Notes: generated by a model not told the origin, from the letters alone. Positions 46,432 to 58,447 are shown, numbered from the stretch's first letter. The stretch is DNA of 64,000 bases from Thysanoteuthis rhombus (GCA_963457665.1 OY735211.1:37706217-37770216); one strand, 5' to 3'. Numbers and translations: made by a program.

Positions 46432-46465
46432 CAGTGGTTCTCGAACTTTTCTGGTTGACGTCACT
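46432..46465 (+). mobile_element. hAT-like terminal motif
   Basis: 'cagtggttctcgaactttt' matches a widespread hAT transposon end (CAGTGGTTCTCAAAC). The element behind it is not recognisable. Confidence 0.4.
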
Positions 46466-46523
46466 CTAAGAAATATTTCACGTACGCGGTACACCATCTG
46501 TGAATTGAAAAGAATTTATAGAA

Positions 46524-46705
46524 AGCATTTCAGTTGTCCAATTATCGAAATTTGTGACAGGTTTGATTCCTGCGTTAGCCCCATTTTTGTCAATTGTTTA
46601 TTCTATTTACGATGTTAAGCCAAACGATACATTCACCGTGTGAAAACGGGAGATCATTTCAAATACAATTTCAAAGTAATATAACGCATTTATAATTATC
46701 TCTGT
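46524..46705 (+). repeat. SINE-like repeat, family B, copy 3
   Basis: B box 'caggtttgattcctgcg', centre 'gtttattctatttacgatg', 'acgatacattcaccgtg', end 'tttcaaagtaatataacgca'. Same orientation as copies 1 and 2. Confidence 0.7.
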
Positions 46706-46709
46706 CTGA

Positions 46710-48455
46710 CTATATGTCCATTTCTTAATAATATAACAATCCTCGCTGAGAAACGAATTGAGCATATATAGACAGTGAATGAACGAAATGAAACATTTGG
46801 GTTGAAGCATACTGATACATGTAAACATCATCAATTTTTCCCTTTCATCTGTCACTAAGAAGGTTGAAAAACTCACAGAATCTTGTGATAAAACTATTAG
46901 ATTGGTAACTCTTTGGCCATTCTATTCTACAGTCATTTTTGGGTGTAAAATACGTAAGGAAAGGGAAATGCTTCTTTTTTTTTACAGAAAAAGGTGGGGA
47001 TCTGTGAAGAATATTGCTTAATATACCGACCGGCTTGGTTTATCACCAACAACGTGATCCAAACAGGAATTACCATTCTTACCTAACAGTGTAACGCAGA
47101 TGATTCAAAATTTATGCACAGTGATGCTCTCATATTCCCTGTTTGGAATAGCAAAGAAGCACAGAAGAGAAAAACAATACCGCACTCAGATCTACACTGA
47201 TCTGACCTTTAATAAGTGTATGACAAGATAATCTATGCAGATAGTTTCAATTTTCTTACTCCCCCTCCGATGATCTCTATCTTTAAGACTTTACCCAGTA
47301 ATGTGAGTCCTTCTCTCTCTAGATATGGTCTGCCATACCAGAGTTTTCTACCTTCCCTTCGGTTAATAGCCTTCTCATGTTCTTCGAGTCAGACTTTAAG
47401 GAGACTTCTAGTTTCTTACTTCTATTCTTTCCAACATTTACATGCAACTTTTCGTTTATCTTTTTTTTTTTTTTGAGCAGGACCAACTCCATAAAGAAGG
47501 TTGCGAAGAGAAGTTTTATTTTTGATGACCACCTTGATTTTGTAAAATCCATAGATCCACATATTTTGACTTACTATTCGGGAGAGGTACATCGATTCAC
47601 TCGGGTCAATCTGTTTGTCCGTCCACACAATATCTCCAGAATTTCTCATTGAATTTCAATGAAATCTCACGTAAAATTAGATTAAATTTTGAGGCGGATC
47701 CATGCTTGTTTGTTTGTTTTTTTTTAAGTCAATTGAGATATTTTCTCATTTTATTTTTTCATTTATGTATCCAGTACACAAACATTCCCGATGAATCTCT
47801 ATCAAATTTAGTGGAAGGATGAGCTGCGAGCTTTCGGAAGTTTGAGTAAGCATTGGGGCGGTTGTGGGCATTTGTTCTCGATTGGAGATTTTTCCTCATA
47901 TATTCAAAACAATAGTCTGAAATATAGGGGAAATTTACTCAGTAAACTGCCGACTCGTAGATTAATATAGAATGGATTTAATTTAGTTTTTCGGTTGCTG
48001 TATTGTGTAGGTAGACGTATGCGCTTTCTGTACGATTTCTAGTTTTAATTATATTCTGGAGCCTCCCAAGGAATAGAATTAAAATTACTCTTGAGAATGC
48101 TCGGCGTAATCGCTTTTGGGACATGCGGACAAGAAAGCCTCTCCATCCAGCCGGTTGCTGACGTAAACTGACCAGCACGGCATAGAAAGACTTCTTTTTC
48201 TTTGCAGCTGATTCAATTTACGTGTCCGGTTGATAATGAAATTGATCAAAGGCGGTTGATAAGGCCACGGATGTTAGACGCAAAAATTAAATAAGAAAAG
48301 AAAAATGAAAACAATCCATGAATGGAACGATAATATCGTGCGGATCTCACGTGTGAGTGCTTTGTGCGATGACGTCTATTAAATGAGACGAAATGAGATC
48401 TGAATCTATAGATAGGTAAAGTAATGTGATGCACGTATGTGAACGCACGGGAAAA
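46710..48455. other. Intergenic with repeat family E pieces
   Basis: No gene recognised. At 47605-47700 'ctgtttgtccgtccacacaa' and 'tatctccagaatttctcatt' form a family E copy. Another diverged unit ('tctatcaaatttagtggaag') lies near 47800. The 75-91 codon frames at 47377-47652 lack coding character. Confidence 0.4.

Positions 48456-48456
<1 letters not shown>

Positions 48457-48512
<56 letters not shown>
48457..48512. repeat. (TA)n microsatellite
   Basis: About 27 TA units. Confidence 0.95.
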
Positions 48513-48513
<1 letters not shown>

Positions 48514-48730
48514 TAGGTAGGGTTAATTAAACCAATATTAGACGTCAAAACCCATTCACATTATGCCTATATATATATCGTGACACACCGAGTTTTGGCG
48601 GTTGGAAAAAAAATTGAATAAAAATCACGGTTGTATTTTAGCGCCAACTGCATTTGAGGCCGTTATACAATGCCGTTCATAAGCACGGCCTCGCCACTTT
48701 TTTTAAAGAAAGTTCATTTTTTTCTGAATC

Positions 48731-49003
48731 GAACATAGCAGGATTCTATAATCTATAATGGAACATTACACTATCAAAACAGATATTATCAGGTATCTTA
48801 ATGACCGAACCCTATGGCATTGAAACTCTGCTGACAAAAATACATTTTGGTTGCATGGGTGTGCTCATTTTTGGACAGCGACACATTCACATTTTTGACA
48901 ACAGAGTTTCAATGTTTTAGAGTCTAGTAATGAATAATACCTGATAATATATGGTTTGATGGTGTGATGTTCCACCAGAAACATTAAAATTCTGCTATGT
49001 TTG
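48731..49003. mobile_element. Long imperfect hairpin (foldback/MITE-like)
   Basis: The left arm (48733-48842) and the reverse complement of the right arm (48890-49000) share 'acatagcagga/aattyta', 'tggaacattacactatcaaa' / 'tggaacatcacaccatcaaa', 'tattatcaggtat' and 'cattgaaactctg'. Arms of about 105-110 bp surround a loop of about 45 bp. No coding sequence. The ends do not match a transposon family I know. Confidence 0.75.
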
Positions 49004-49604
49004 GTTGGTGTGTACACATTTGTGGGCTACACTGTACTTGGGCCATACTAGGGTATTTCCCCTTATTGCTAATAACTGGCTTTACTGCTTTGTCTTTACT
49101 CCTTCATTTAGCTTTAGTTATTTTCTGAACCAACAAACTAAACATTTCAAACATTACAAGGGAAATTAATGGTTGTTAAAAACCGAGCTTTCGCATTTTT
49201 AATGTTTTTTTCCGGTTATAAGTAGGCCTAATTTTGTTTGCTTTATTAAAAACATTTTTGTCTCACAATACAGTGCAGTTGTTCTTCAGGACTGCCATTT
49301 CATCATGGAAAAAATTAAGTTTATGCCATGTAATTTCTAATGGAATCAGTACATAATAAAAAAAAATATATGTTGTTATTTTCACCCTAAGCTTCAGTGG
49401 TTCGGAAAATCGGTTACTTCGGATGCAGTCTACTACCAAGCTTGTCGGATTAGTAAGGTTCTACGAGTTCTCAGAGCCATCTTTTGAACTATGTTAGGGA
49501 TATCTCAGAAGTGTTTTTGAAGTTTTCTCTGCTCTTTGTTGCTTGCGCAGTCAACTGTAGTTAATCATTTACAAAAAAAAAAAAAAAAAAATTGACAAAA
49601 CTTC

Positions 49605-49742
49605 TATAAAAAGTCATTTTTGGACAAATTTCTTTATAATGTCATTTTTGGACAAATTTCTTTATAATGTCAGTTTTGGACAAATTTTTGTAAATAGTCA
49701 CTTTTGGACAAATTTCTTTTAAAAAAAAGTCAGTTCAAGACA
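49605..49742 (+). repeat. 28-bp tandem repeat, four to five units
   Basis: Successive units read 'gtcatttttggacaaatttc', 'gtcatttttggacaaatttc', 'gtcagttttggacaaatttt' and 'gtcacttttggacaaatttc', followed by a partial 'gtcagttcaagacaag'. The unit length is near 28 bp with small indels in the A/T spacer. Confidence 0.85.
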
Positions 49743-49749
49743 AGCTGGC

Positions 49750-50280
49750 GATTAAAAAAAATATGTTTTATGAGAATCAAGATAGCCTTCAACGGCTCAA
49801 CGTGAACAGGGTGTATTTGGGAAAAGTTTTTCTGTGTTTGGTGGAATAAAAACAAACAAAACTTTTATCACGAATTGCTGCAAACTGGATCATCTTTTAC
49901 AAGGCAATGCTGCAGTGAGCAATTGACTAACGCATCATAATAAAAGAAGCTTTTCTCAGGGCAAGGAAGTTGACCGAAGATTTTCTGGCAGCTCCTGTCC
50001 TCTTGTTACAAATACGAGACTTCAACAGATATCTGAGCTGGGCGATGCATCCATCAATCATTAGATATATTTAAAACCTTAGTTCACAGGCTGAAAGGTA
50101 TCTTTAAAAAATGTTGTTTTTGTTTGTTTTTTGTTTTTTATAATTATAGCATCTAGTATTACATAACTTTAATTGAGAAGAAAAAAAAACTTCAAATAGT
50201 TCGTAACTTTTTTTTCAGTGGGTTTTATATCATAGACCAACCGAGCGATAGAATTGGTATATTTGATGTTTTAATAACAG
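49750..50280. other. Possible splice-flanked open segment
   Basis: An acceptor-like 'cttttctcag' at about 49962 follows a branch-like 'gactaac' and leads into an open frame GKEVDRRFSG... of about 35 codons to a TAG near 50063. A donor-like AAAG|GTATCT is at 50097. These may be parts of the transcript that encodes the zipper frame next door. Evidence is weak. Confidence 0.2.
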
Positions 50281-50458
50281 TTCTGATAAGATGCTTCAGA
50301 TGAAGGAAAAGAATGAAAATTTAAGGAAAGAGAATGAAAATTTAAAGAAAGAGAATTTTGGACTCGCAGAATTACTTCACACACTAAAAATGTCGTCAGT
50401 CCCAATCCATCTATCCCAACAAATAAATCTTAATGCATTGAGCAAGAAAAAAAAATGA
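50281..50458 (+). CDS. Short leucine-zipper reading frame, candidate exon
   Basis: An acceptor-like 'tttaataacag' ends at 50280. From the ATG at 50291 a frame of 55 codons runs to the TGA at 50456-50458. It contains heptads with leucine every seventh residue: NENLRKE, NENLKKE, NFGLAEL, LHTLKM. This is a predicted coiled coil or leucine zipper of about four heptads. The first two heptads are encoded by a nearly exact 21-bp duplication. An A sits at -3 of the ATG. An AATAAA lies at 50645-50650, compatible with a 3'-terminal exon. No family is recognised. It could be a microprotein, the last exon of a larger gene, or a lucky frame in purine-rich DNA. Confidence 0.35.
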
Positions 50459-50701
50459 AAGAAAGGAAAGAAGAAAGGAAGGAAGGGAAGACTGAAGGAA
50501 GGGAGAACGGAAGAAAGAAAGAAACGTAGCTAAACCTCAGAAGTGTCTCACCAATCTTTCATTAGTATAAATAAGAGAAAATGCATGGTACTGTTTTAGA
50601 AGACAAAAAGCCGTTATAGGAAAGGAAGTGAATTAGAATGAAGAAATAAAATTAGAGCAAAGAAGAAAATGAAGTGAGAGTTTGAGAGAGAGAGGGGGGG
50701 C

Positions 50702-50742
<41 letters not shown>

Positions 50743-50745
50743 CCG
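50450..50745. repeat. Purine-rich tract ending in (GA)n
   Basis: 'aaagaaaggaaagaag'-type sequence, then less regular text, then a (GA)n run at about 50703-50741. Confidence 0.8.
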
Positions 50746-52815
50746 ATAACCGTCTGGGGAAATGTTTCAAAAATGATGCGTACCCATAGCGTTCGCTGTG
50801 CATCCCCACCTAACTCCTACGCGAGCGATGGTGTTTATAAAAGATAATGGTTCAGTACAATTTTTTTAATGTACCTCTACCTTAATGTTCCAATATAAAG
50901 TGAGTATGTTATTCACTGGTGTGCACCCCATCGTGTCGCCGTGGGGGTGGGTCAGGTCATGAGTCTCCATCAATGGTCAAGTGCACCATTTGACACCTGG
51001 ATTTTACAGTGGGTCATACTTGTTTACACTACAAATTTCGGCGAACACAGCACCTTTCCTACGAATGGAATGCCTACCGTGTGACAAGGATGCCACTAAG
51101 GTATATTACGAACATATCCTCCCCCTCCACCCAATTCATGCTTCCCCCCTTTTCTGAAAATATTTACTTTTTTGACCCCACCTGGAAGGGTGGCAGCGAA
51201 CGCCCGTGCACAAACATAATCTCACTTCCCTCCCAAAGATCGAGGCAGTGTTCAGCATATGGGGAATGTAACAACAACAGGGGTGTGGCCGAAGGTGTGG
51301 GCTGGCTTAACGATTGGAGAATGTGAGACCGATTTTCCTAGCTTCAGGATCTTTTTAACTTTGAGTCCGTCAAAAGTTCTATGAATGTCGATAGGTTTTG
51401 CGTTCTGACCAAATTTCAGCTTCAAGTTGATATGAGAGGAAAAGAAGAGAGAAGTTTATTCTTTTCTTTATTACTTCACATTATTTGGTTCTTTTTCTAG
51501 CAAAATTTGGTACTTTCTATATGGACATTATGATACTCTTATTGATTCACCAAATCTCAGGATATCCGGACTGGAAAACCCATAATCAATTGAATCCTAA
51601 TGACTGAGGATCCGTCCCATTGACAGCATTTCCTCCATTGCCCAAAGAAGGATACCGTCAGCAATCTGATATCTACTGCAATGACTAATGAACCGGACTA
51701 TTTTCAGTCGACTTAGAGGTATGTACTGTATCGAATGTGTATACGGAATTCCCTACGCAAAAAACTGTGATATTCAATCATTTGTTGGAGGCAAGCAATT
51801 CTATTGAGTCTTACATTTTCGACCTTCTAGTTGGGGAGAGAACTATCCGATCCTCTTTGGTCATTTATGACTGAGGGTAAGCTACCGTCAAGTTCCAGGA
51901 GACCGTCACCCCCAGGCTGCATCTCCTCATTGCACTATGGGCTTAGATAGGCGTCAATCCTTGATGTCCGATGTGCATTGAAAGGTGAGTGCAGAGGGAA
52001 GTGGGCAGTTTTTATTGCCCCCCCCCATGATCTGGCCTAGTGTCGAATTGGCCAACGTGGGGAGGTGAGTAAATACACTGCATTAATTAGATGATTATTA
52101 TTATGACTCATTTAACTTTCATCTTATCAACACTCAGATCGTTTTTTATCTTTTGCAACTATGAGGTAAGCAGTATGGATCGGGAATAAAGAAGTTGCCT
52201 CGGAAGGATCTGGGATGCAAGTTCAAATCTCTACAGCTTAAATTATGATAATAAAAAATCAACAGAAATAAAATGGAAGATGAACAATTAAAAAACCAAT
52301 ATTCAGAATATTTAATCCAAGAAATTCAGAAAAGTCAAGACTAGGGTTGTAAATAAACGATAGGGTGTGGTGGAATTGGATAAGAAAGGATGGGACCAGA
52401 TTCAATTTTTGTTCCAGCTATTTGGTCTTCGTGGGCTTATTGGTAAAGCGCCATGTGTGTTTGATGAACTTTCGAGGATACGAAATATGAGTTCAAATAT
52501 TGTCGGGGGCTACTTCTTTATTTCCAATCCATGATCCTAGGTTAATGATAGTAGTAAACATGACCGAAGCGTTGCAATGAATAGGAATAATAAGATGGAA
52601 GGAACAAACGTATTTTTCAAATTTCAATTAAGTGAATTAAGGCCGTTGAAAATAGAAGTTCGTAAGCGTGATCTGAATAGCAATTACAACAAAATAGAAT
52701 AAAAAGTTTGTTTTGTAAGTTTTTTTTTCCATTCGTCTGTTCGGTCTTGATATTGTCCATTAGCTGAATGGTGCGAATTTGAAATAGGTCAACGGAGTTG
52801 AATTAAAGCAACTTC

Positions 52816-52817
<2 letters not shown>
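50746..52817. other. Intergenic sequence, nothing recognised
   Basis: More balanced composition around 50940-51330 and 51590-51960. The 105-codon frame at 51009 has no recognisable domain or clear coding bias. Confidence 0.35.
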
Positions 52818-52818
<1 letters not shown>

Positions 52819-52876
<58 letters not shown>

Positions 52877-53300
52877 ACAGAGCGAGAGAGGCAGGGGGTA
52901 TAAAGTAAGAATAATAATGTTGAGAATGAAGGATAGAAAAGAAAATGAGAAGAGAGATACGTTGGCAAATGAAGCTAGACAGAAAGAAAGAGAACAGAAA
53001 GAAAAGAGAAAAATGAAAGAGGAAAGAAGACAAAAAATGAAAAGGAAAAATAAAGAAACTTGATGAAAAAAACAAAAGAAAAAGAAAAGAAAAGAAAAGA
53101 AGAATAGAATTAAAGGAAGAGAAAGAAGAGGAAAGGGGAAAAAGAAAGAGAGGGAAAGAGAGAAAAATGGAGAAAAAGGAAAAAGAAAAAGAGGGAAAGA
53201 GAGAAAAACGGAAAAAAAAAGAAAAAGGAAAAATAGAAAAAGGAAAAAGAAAGACAAAGGGAGAAAAGGAAGAGAAAGAATGTAAAAAAAAGAAAGAAAA
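52819..53300. repeat. (GA)n followed by long purine tract
   Basis: About 27 GA units (52819-52873), then about 430 bp of G/A-rich sequence built from AAAGA/GAAAA words. The 188-codon minus-strand frame over it (Phe/Leu/Ser polymers) is a composition artefact. Confidence 0.9.
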
Positions 53301-53460
53301 AAGTTGAACACAATGTTAAGAAGATGAAGGAAGCCAGACGTGAAAGAGTAGAGAAATAAAGAATGAAAACTGAATGGCATTAAAGAATGTTTGAAAATTG
53401 AGGAATTAAATCAAAGACAAATGAAGATTTGAAGAAAAAAAGAAGGAAAATGCAACAAAA

Positions 53461-53565
53461 GCGCCTTGCCGTGGAGTAGTGGTTCGCAAGCGATTCTAGT
53501 TGACCATATATACTACCGTAGTGAGTTCAATACGCAAAACTTATGGCAAAGCCGTATTATCAACA
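53461..53565 (+). repeat. tRNA-derived SINE, family A
   Basis: Starts 'gcgccttgccgtggagtagt', then 'ggttcgcaagcg' (A-box side) and 'gtgagttcaatacgc' (B box). The tail is diverged. Confidence 0.65.
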
Positions 53566-53754
53566 GGCACAGTGCCTACGAAAAACGGGTAGCGTACGAA
53601 AAATACGAAAAGCTTACTTTAAACCATTTAAGCAATTCGAATACAAATTTATCATGAATTTATTTTAAAAAAATATACTCATATTGAAATATTAGTGAGA
53701 CCCAAATTTCATCAGTGTCTGTAAGGCCCCAAACACTTTAATAGTAGGTCTTTG

Positions 53755-53880
53755 CCAGACTAAGCTTAACTAATTCTTTTGCTGCATACAATACAGTACA
53801 TTAAAAGCCGATTCGCTCGTATAGTTAGTTTGATTGCTCGATACTTGTGGCCTTGTGCCAAACTGATTTAATTCAAAAAT
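53755..53880 (+). repeat. SINE family A tail
   Basis: 'cttgtggccttgtgccaaac' at about 53842 is an exact consensus-like tail followed by 'tgatttaattcaaaaata'. The head upstream is poorly preserved. Confidence 0.45.
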
Positions 53881-53884
53881 ACGA

Positions 53885-54836
53885 CAGGGATAGGAAGGGG
53901 TGGGTAGAGAAAACGTGTCTCCGACAGGATTGAAAAAAAATGTTTAAATCTTTGAAAAGGCGGTCATGAAAGTAAAAGGTCGAGAGATACGGAGAAAAAG
54001 AGAAGAACAAGGTTAATGAAAAGGGGTGAAAAGTCAACAAAAAGAGAAAGAGGGAGAGGAGCATGTCGATAAAACAAGAAACAAAAGAGGGCAGAGAAGA
54101 GAATTGAAGTAAAGAGTGGGAAAACAAGAGAGAGAGAGAGAGAGTTAGAGCCAGAGCGAGAGAGAGGCGGACAGAACCATTGAGAAAGTCGTTACGTGAA
54201 TTTGTCTTTCTCCGTTCGAATGTCTGATGTTGTAGCCAAGATGAATCAGAAAAAGAAGAAAGAATCGTGTCATTGATGAAAACAATTAAGAAATCAACGC
54301 TGAATTCATCTTTGAGAAGAGAGCCGGACCATTCGCGTGTGTGTGTGTGTGTGTATATCGTATCTATGTGTGTATTTCTGTGGTTGTGTGTAAGGGGAAG
54401 GGGTGCACAGACATACGATAGAGGAGGGAAGAAATACAGATTTCCCCCCGCTATCAGAAAGTAAGAGCGTTTCTTTGAAACCTTTCGTAAGCCGAAATGG
54501 TGTAGAAACGATTACGATTCATTAATGGGGAGGGAAATTTTTTAAAAATTTCCATTCCCCTCCCACCCTGCATCCCGAATAACCTTCTTGTATGTTTGCC
54601 AGCTTTATGCTCAGCAACTTTTACAAGTTCTCTTCGGCTTTTCTGATACCTTAGGACACATCTTGCTAACGAAGGCCACTAAACGAATTAAGATGAAGCG
54701 CAGATGTTTACAGATACACCTCGAAGTTATGGCAACTAGTGTTCATTCGTAAAAGTGAAAAGGTGTTGAACAAAAGCTTGCAAGAAGCGGGGTAGATAGA
54801 TGAGACAGACAGTGACAGAGACAGATAGATATTGAG

Positions 54837-54903
<67 letters not shown>

Positions 54904-55015
54904 AGATGTGGATTCGCTACACAAACTAGTTCATGTTTCTACCCTTTCTGGGATGATTATATAAAATGTTATATTGCTACCCTGACGTGTACCATATGTA
55001 TTATGCATATATATA

Positions 55016-55050
<35 letters not shown>

Positions 55051-56155
55051 CAGACAGACAGACAAACAGAGAGAGAGAGAGAGAGAGAAAATAAAGGAAG
55101 AGACAGAAGATACTCCTCTGAGTGGGTGTTTGTTTTCGATTGTAAGAGATACAGCCAGAAAAAGATGGGGCAGAACAAGGATAAACAGAGAGAGAGATAG
55201 AGAGAGAGAGAGGTTGTAAGGAAGAGATGGTAGAAAAAGTTCAATCTATATGATTAATAATCACCACTGGATTCGGTGCATTGACAAAGAATTCGTTTAC
55301 ATTGAAAAATAAATGATTCTTCTAGTCATCAGTCCACAAACTTATTGATGTACCTAGGCGAAAGAGAGAGAGAGAGAGACAGAGAGAGACAGGCAGAGAG
55401 AGAGAGAGAGAGAAAGAGAGTTGTGAGTACCCAATAAGCGATAAAGAAAAGTGAAAGAGAGACAGGGTCGGTGAGAATGAGAGAAATAGAGACATACGCG
55501 TGTAGTAAAAGACAGAAAGAATGAACGGATGTGTCATTGAGAAATTCGAATGTTGAACCAGACGTTGTCTACTTCATTGTAACTTTTCAGTCTGTGGTTT
55601 GTCTGGACGTGTTGCCAAGTCATTCATAAGGCCATCGTCATGCGTGGCCTGTACGGTAGCTCAAAGACATCAAAATTTCGATCGATAGAGCCGACGAATC
55701 AGTTTCAATGCAAAACGAGACATTGTCACTATTTAATGCGGAGGAAGTCGCTTATTGGTGTCAATTTTGGTACGGACTCTATTAGAAAGCAACGACTAGC
55801 TGATAACATTTGGCAAAATATATGAAAACTGGCACAATTTATATTCATTGTTATGAATTTACATTCATCGTTGAAAACAACGTACTATTGTAAAAATTGA
55901 TATTTTTTCGTTCATTTTAAATAAAGTATTTGGAACTGATTGGTTTTCGATGACAATGACCCTTCGATAACATTAGACATGATTATAGTAAATGATTTGT
56001 GCTATCTTTCTGTAAAGCATGAATACGCTCACCCTGAGCCCGTAGCGGGCCTATAATTTGTGTCACCCGGCGTAGTAACTCATAATGTCACTCCTCCTTC
56101 CAGAACTTGCTCTTTTCTCTATATATCTAGAATTTTAATGGTCTTTTTGTACTAA
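53885..56155. other. Intergenic with GA, TA and GT microsatellites
   Basis: No gene recognised. GA-rich stretches at 54128-54165, 55188-55215 and 55360-55420. (TA)n at 54838-54902. (GT)n(GA)n at 55017-55090. Ser-Leu frames on the minus strand are artefacts. The 61-codon frame at 55640-55825 has no recognisable domain. Confidence 0.5.
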
Positions 56156-56159
56156 TTGA

Positions 56160-56275
56160 GTTAAAGTAGAGCTTTAAATATGATGGAATAATGGATTCCC
56201 TACACAGACCTCAAACTTTTCTCCTAAAAGCCAGATATATAAACATGTTTGTATAGCAAATCAATAATTTCCACA

Positions 56276-56307
<32 letters not shown>
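56160..56307 (+). repeat. Repeat family D, copy 1, plus (TA)n
   Basis: 'agagctttaaatatgatgga', 'ataatggattccctacacag' and 'gaaac/taaacatgtttgtatagc' recur at 58577-58695 in the same orientation with few differences. Both copies run into a TA microsatellite. Confidence 0.8.
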
Positions 56308-56310
<3 letters not shown>

Positions 56311-56509
56311 TATTATTCATAATGACTCCCCATATTATTATTGAATGGGATTGCATAAGCCTCCGTATACCAACAATTCTATTTTTCTTTAGTTTTCAGT
56401 TTTTCAACTTTGACTTCGTGAAATAACTTTAAAAGAATAGGTGAGGGTACCATGAAAATAGTTTTATTTGGTATCTTCTAAAATAACTCTGTAATAAAAC
56501 TAGAAAGCA

Positions 56510-56945
56510 CTCAGGGAACGCGTACCTCTGCTGGCGTCATCGTCGGGTCAAGTAATTGCGCATGGGTCCACCCCAAAAATATAAACACTTCTTTTGCCTA
56601 CCTTTCCTCAACGTTTTGAAATTCATGAACTATTGGAGATATCGTATGGACTGACATGAACTTTCATCGATGTAGCGTGGAGGGGATGAATATGCATGGA
56701 TCTGCCCCCAAATTTAATCACTTCTTTCATAACTCATCCACAAATGTACATTGTAATTCACTGAGAACTTTTGGGGATATCGTATAAATGAACATGAAAT
56801 TTTATCGATCAGTGGTGTGGATATATTTGACATAGCGAAGTGCGCAGATCTACCCCAGAATTATTTGGTGACTTATTGCCCGACCTCCATTGAAATTCAG
56901 AGAGAACTTTAGAAGATAGTGTGTGGACAGTCATGAGCATAAGCA
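56510..56945 (-). repeat. Repeat family E, tandem diverged units
   Basis: About three units of roughly 130 bp. Each has 'attcat/cactgaacttttgg', 'gatatcgtatggactgaca' or 'gatatcgtataaatgaaca', 'tttcatcgat' and 'tctgcccccaaatttaatca' or 'tctaccccagaattattt'. On the minus strand this reads like the family E copies at 38560 and 47605. The class is unknown. It is a recognisable old interspersed repeat with tandem structure. Confidence 0.6.
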
Positions 56946-57687
56946 ACATATATAGGAGGGAAAAAACGGGATAATATCTCTGAATCAATGAGTTTGAAAG
57001 GAATCATTGTATAACAGTAGCGACATGAAGAAGGCTGGAGGATAGTGCGGTCGAAATTTGTTGTGATAAATAACGACAAAGATAGGGGAAACCGGTCTGA
57101 AAGACTCATTGTATAACAGTTACAAGATTTGAAATCACAGAAAATTCAGATGAAAAAAATGCCTGACTTTCACTTCACCTCCATTGGCACTTAATGACCT
57201 CTGTTATCACGATCTGGCAAATAGCGACGACCCCCCTCACGTGGAGGAAAAGCCAGACGGTGACGGAGTCTATCTCGTGTCCCACCGTTTCATACGCAGT
57301 CACATGAGGAGAGAGAAGAAGAGGGGAGAAAATATATAGAGAGAGACGGAGAGAGAGAAAGAGAGTAATAATCAATGATCGTCCAGTGACTAAGTTTTTT
57401 TTTTATTTAAACGACGCGGATCCCCAAATCTCACAGAGCCCCAAACCTTTGCCAACGGCAGAGGGGAGTACAGGATGGGGTTGGTTACCCCCCGGAAGAC
57501 AAAAGCAGTGGGTTAGTTACGTACGTCATCGATTTCTCTGCCGACTTGCTTTTTTCCCCTTCTTTAAAAAAAATAAAAGAAAAAAATAACTGCAATGAGG
57601 TTATAGCTTAACGAACTTTTGTCGCTGTCCACGCCATTGGTATGTAATCTTCGTATCCTAAGTACAGTGTTTGCAGAATTCATTTTT

Positions 57688-57725
57688 CAGGGGTCGGCGA
57701 ACATTTTTTGAGGCGGGTCGGATTT
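57688..57725 (+). mobile_element. hAT-like terminal motif
   Basis: 'caggggtcggcgaacatttt' matches the common hAT end CAGGGGTCGGCAAACTTTTT with little change. No transposase or partner end was found nearby. Confidence 0.45.
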
Positions 57726-57729
57726 GAAA

Positions 57730-58260
57730 TATCTTAATGCCTTGCAGGCGAAGGCGAATAAAAATGAATAAGAATCACGGAAAGAAGAGACGCGGGCAAA
57801 AATTGAACTAACGTAGGCGAAACATCCCGCTTTTTCAAATCTACACGATACCAGCGAAATGAGGTAAATAAATGACAAAAGAACTTGTAATCATTCAAAT
57901 TTACGCACCCCAACCCGCAAAAAACAACAACAACAGCGGATTAAATCATTCAGTCAGTGAAATAGATAAGCGATTTGCTTCGAGCAAAGTACCACGCTAT
58001 GTTTCAATTGTAGACGCAACATCGAACATCGTTACTTTTATAATAACTCAAGTTGCCGTTACGTTAAATACATCCGCCTTCTTTCTTGGTGAGAAAAAAT
58101 TGATTGGCAAGAAATACTGGTTTGAGATACATAGCGACGTTTCGTCAGGTCCAACAAGATTTTGTGGATGGCACAGAGTTGTAAACATGTTCCGTCTTTA
58201 TAGCAGGACCATAACATATAAAACGTCTCTCTCTCGTTGTCTAATATTGTTTTAATCAAA
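57730..58260. other. Unassigned; one unsupported open frame
   Basis: The + frame 57872-58255 (127 codons, starting MTKELVIIQIYAPQ) is open but shows no domain, signal peptide or splice context that I can support. I leave it as unassigned sequence. Confidence 0.3.
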
Positions 58261-58261
58261 C

Positions 58262-58447
58262 CTATCCATCTCGTTCTGTTCGTCTCTCTCTTTCTATCTC
58301 TCTACCTACTTCATTTTGCTCATCTCTTTTCTTTATATCTCATTCTGATCACATTCCTTTCTCTTTCAGTTCATTCAGTTTCTTTATCTCATTCCTTCAC
58401 AATTATCTATCAATTTATCTCTCTCTATCTATCTATCTATCTATCTA

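Noticed and set aside
52814-53380. A 188-codon minus-strand frame of Phe/Leu/Ser
   Set aside because: It is the complement of a purine tract. Low complexity throughout, with neighbouring frames equally open.
57872-58255. 127-codon + frame as a gene
   Set aside because: No domain, no signal peptide and no splice or promoter context. Length alone is not convincing in 64 kb.
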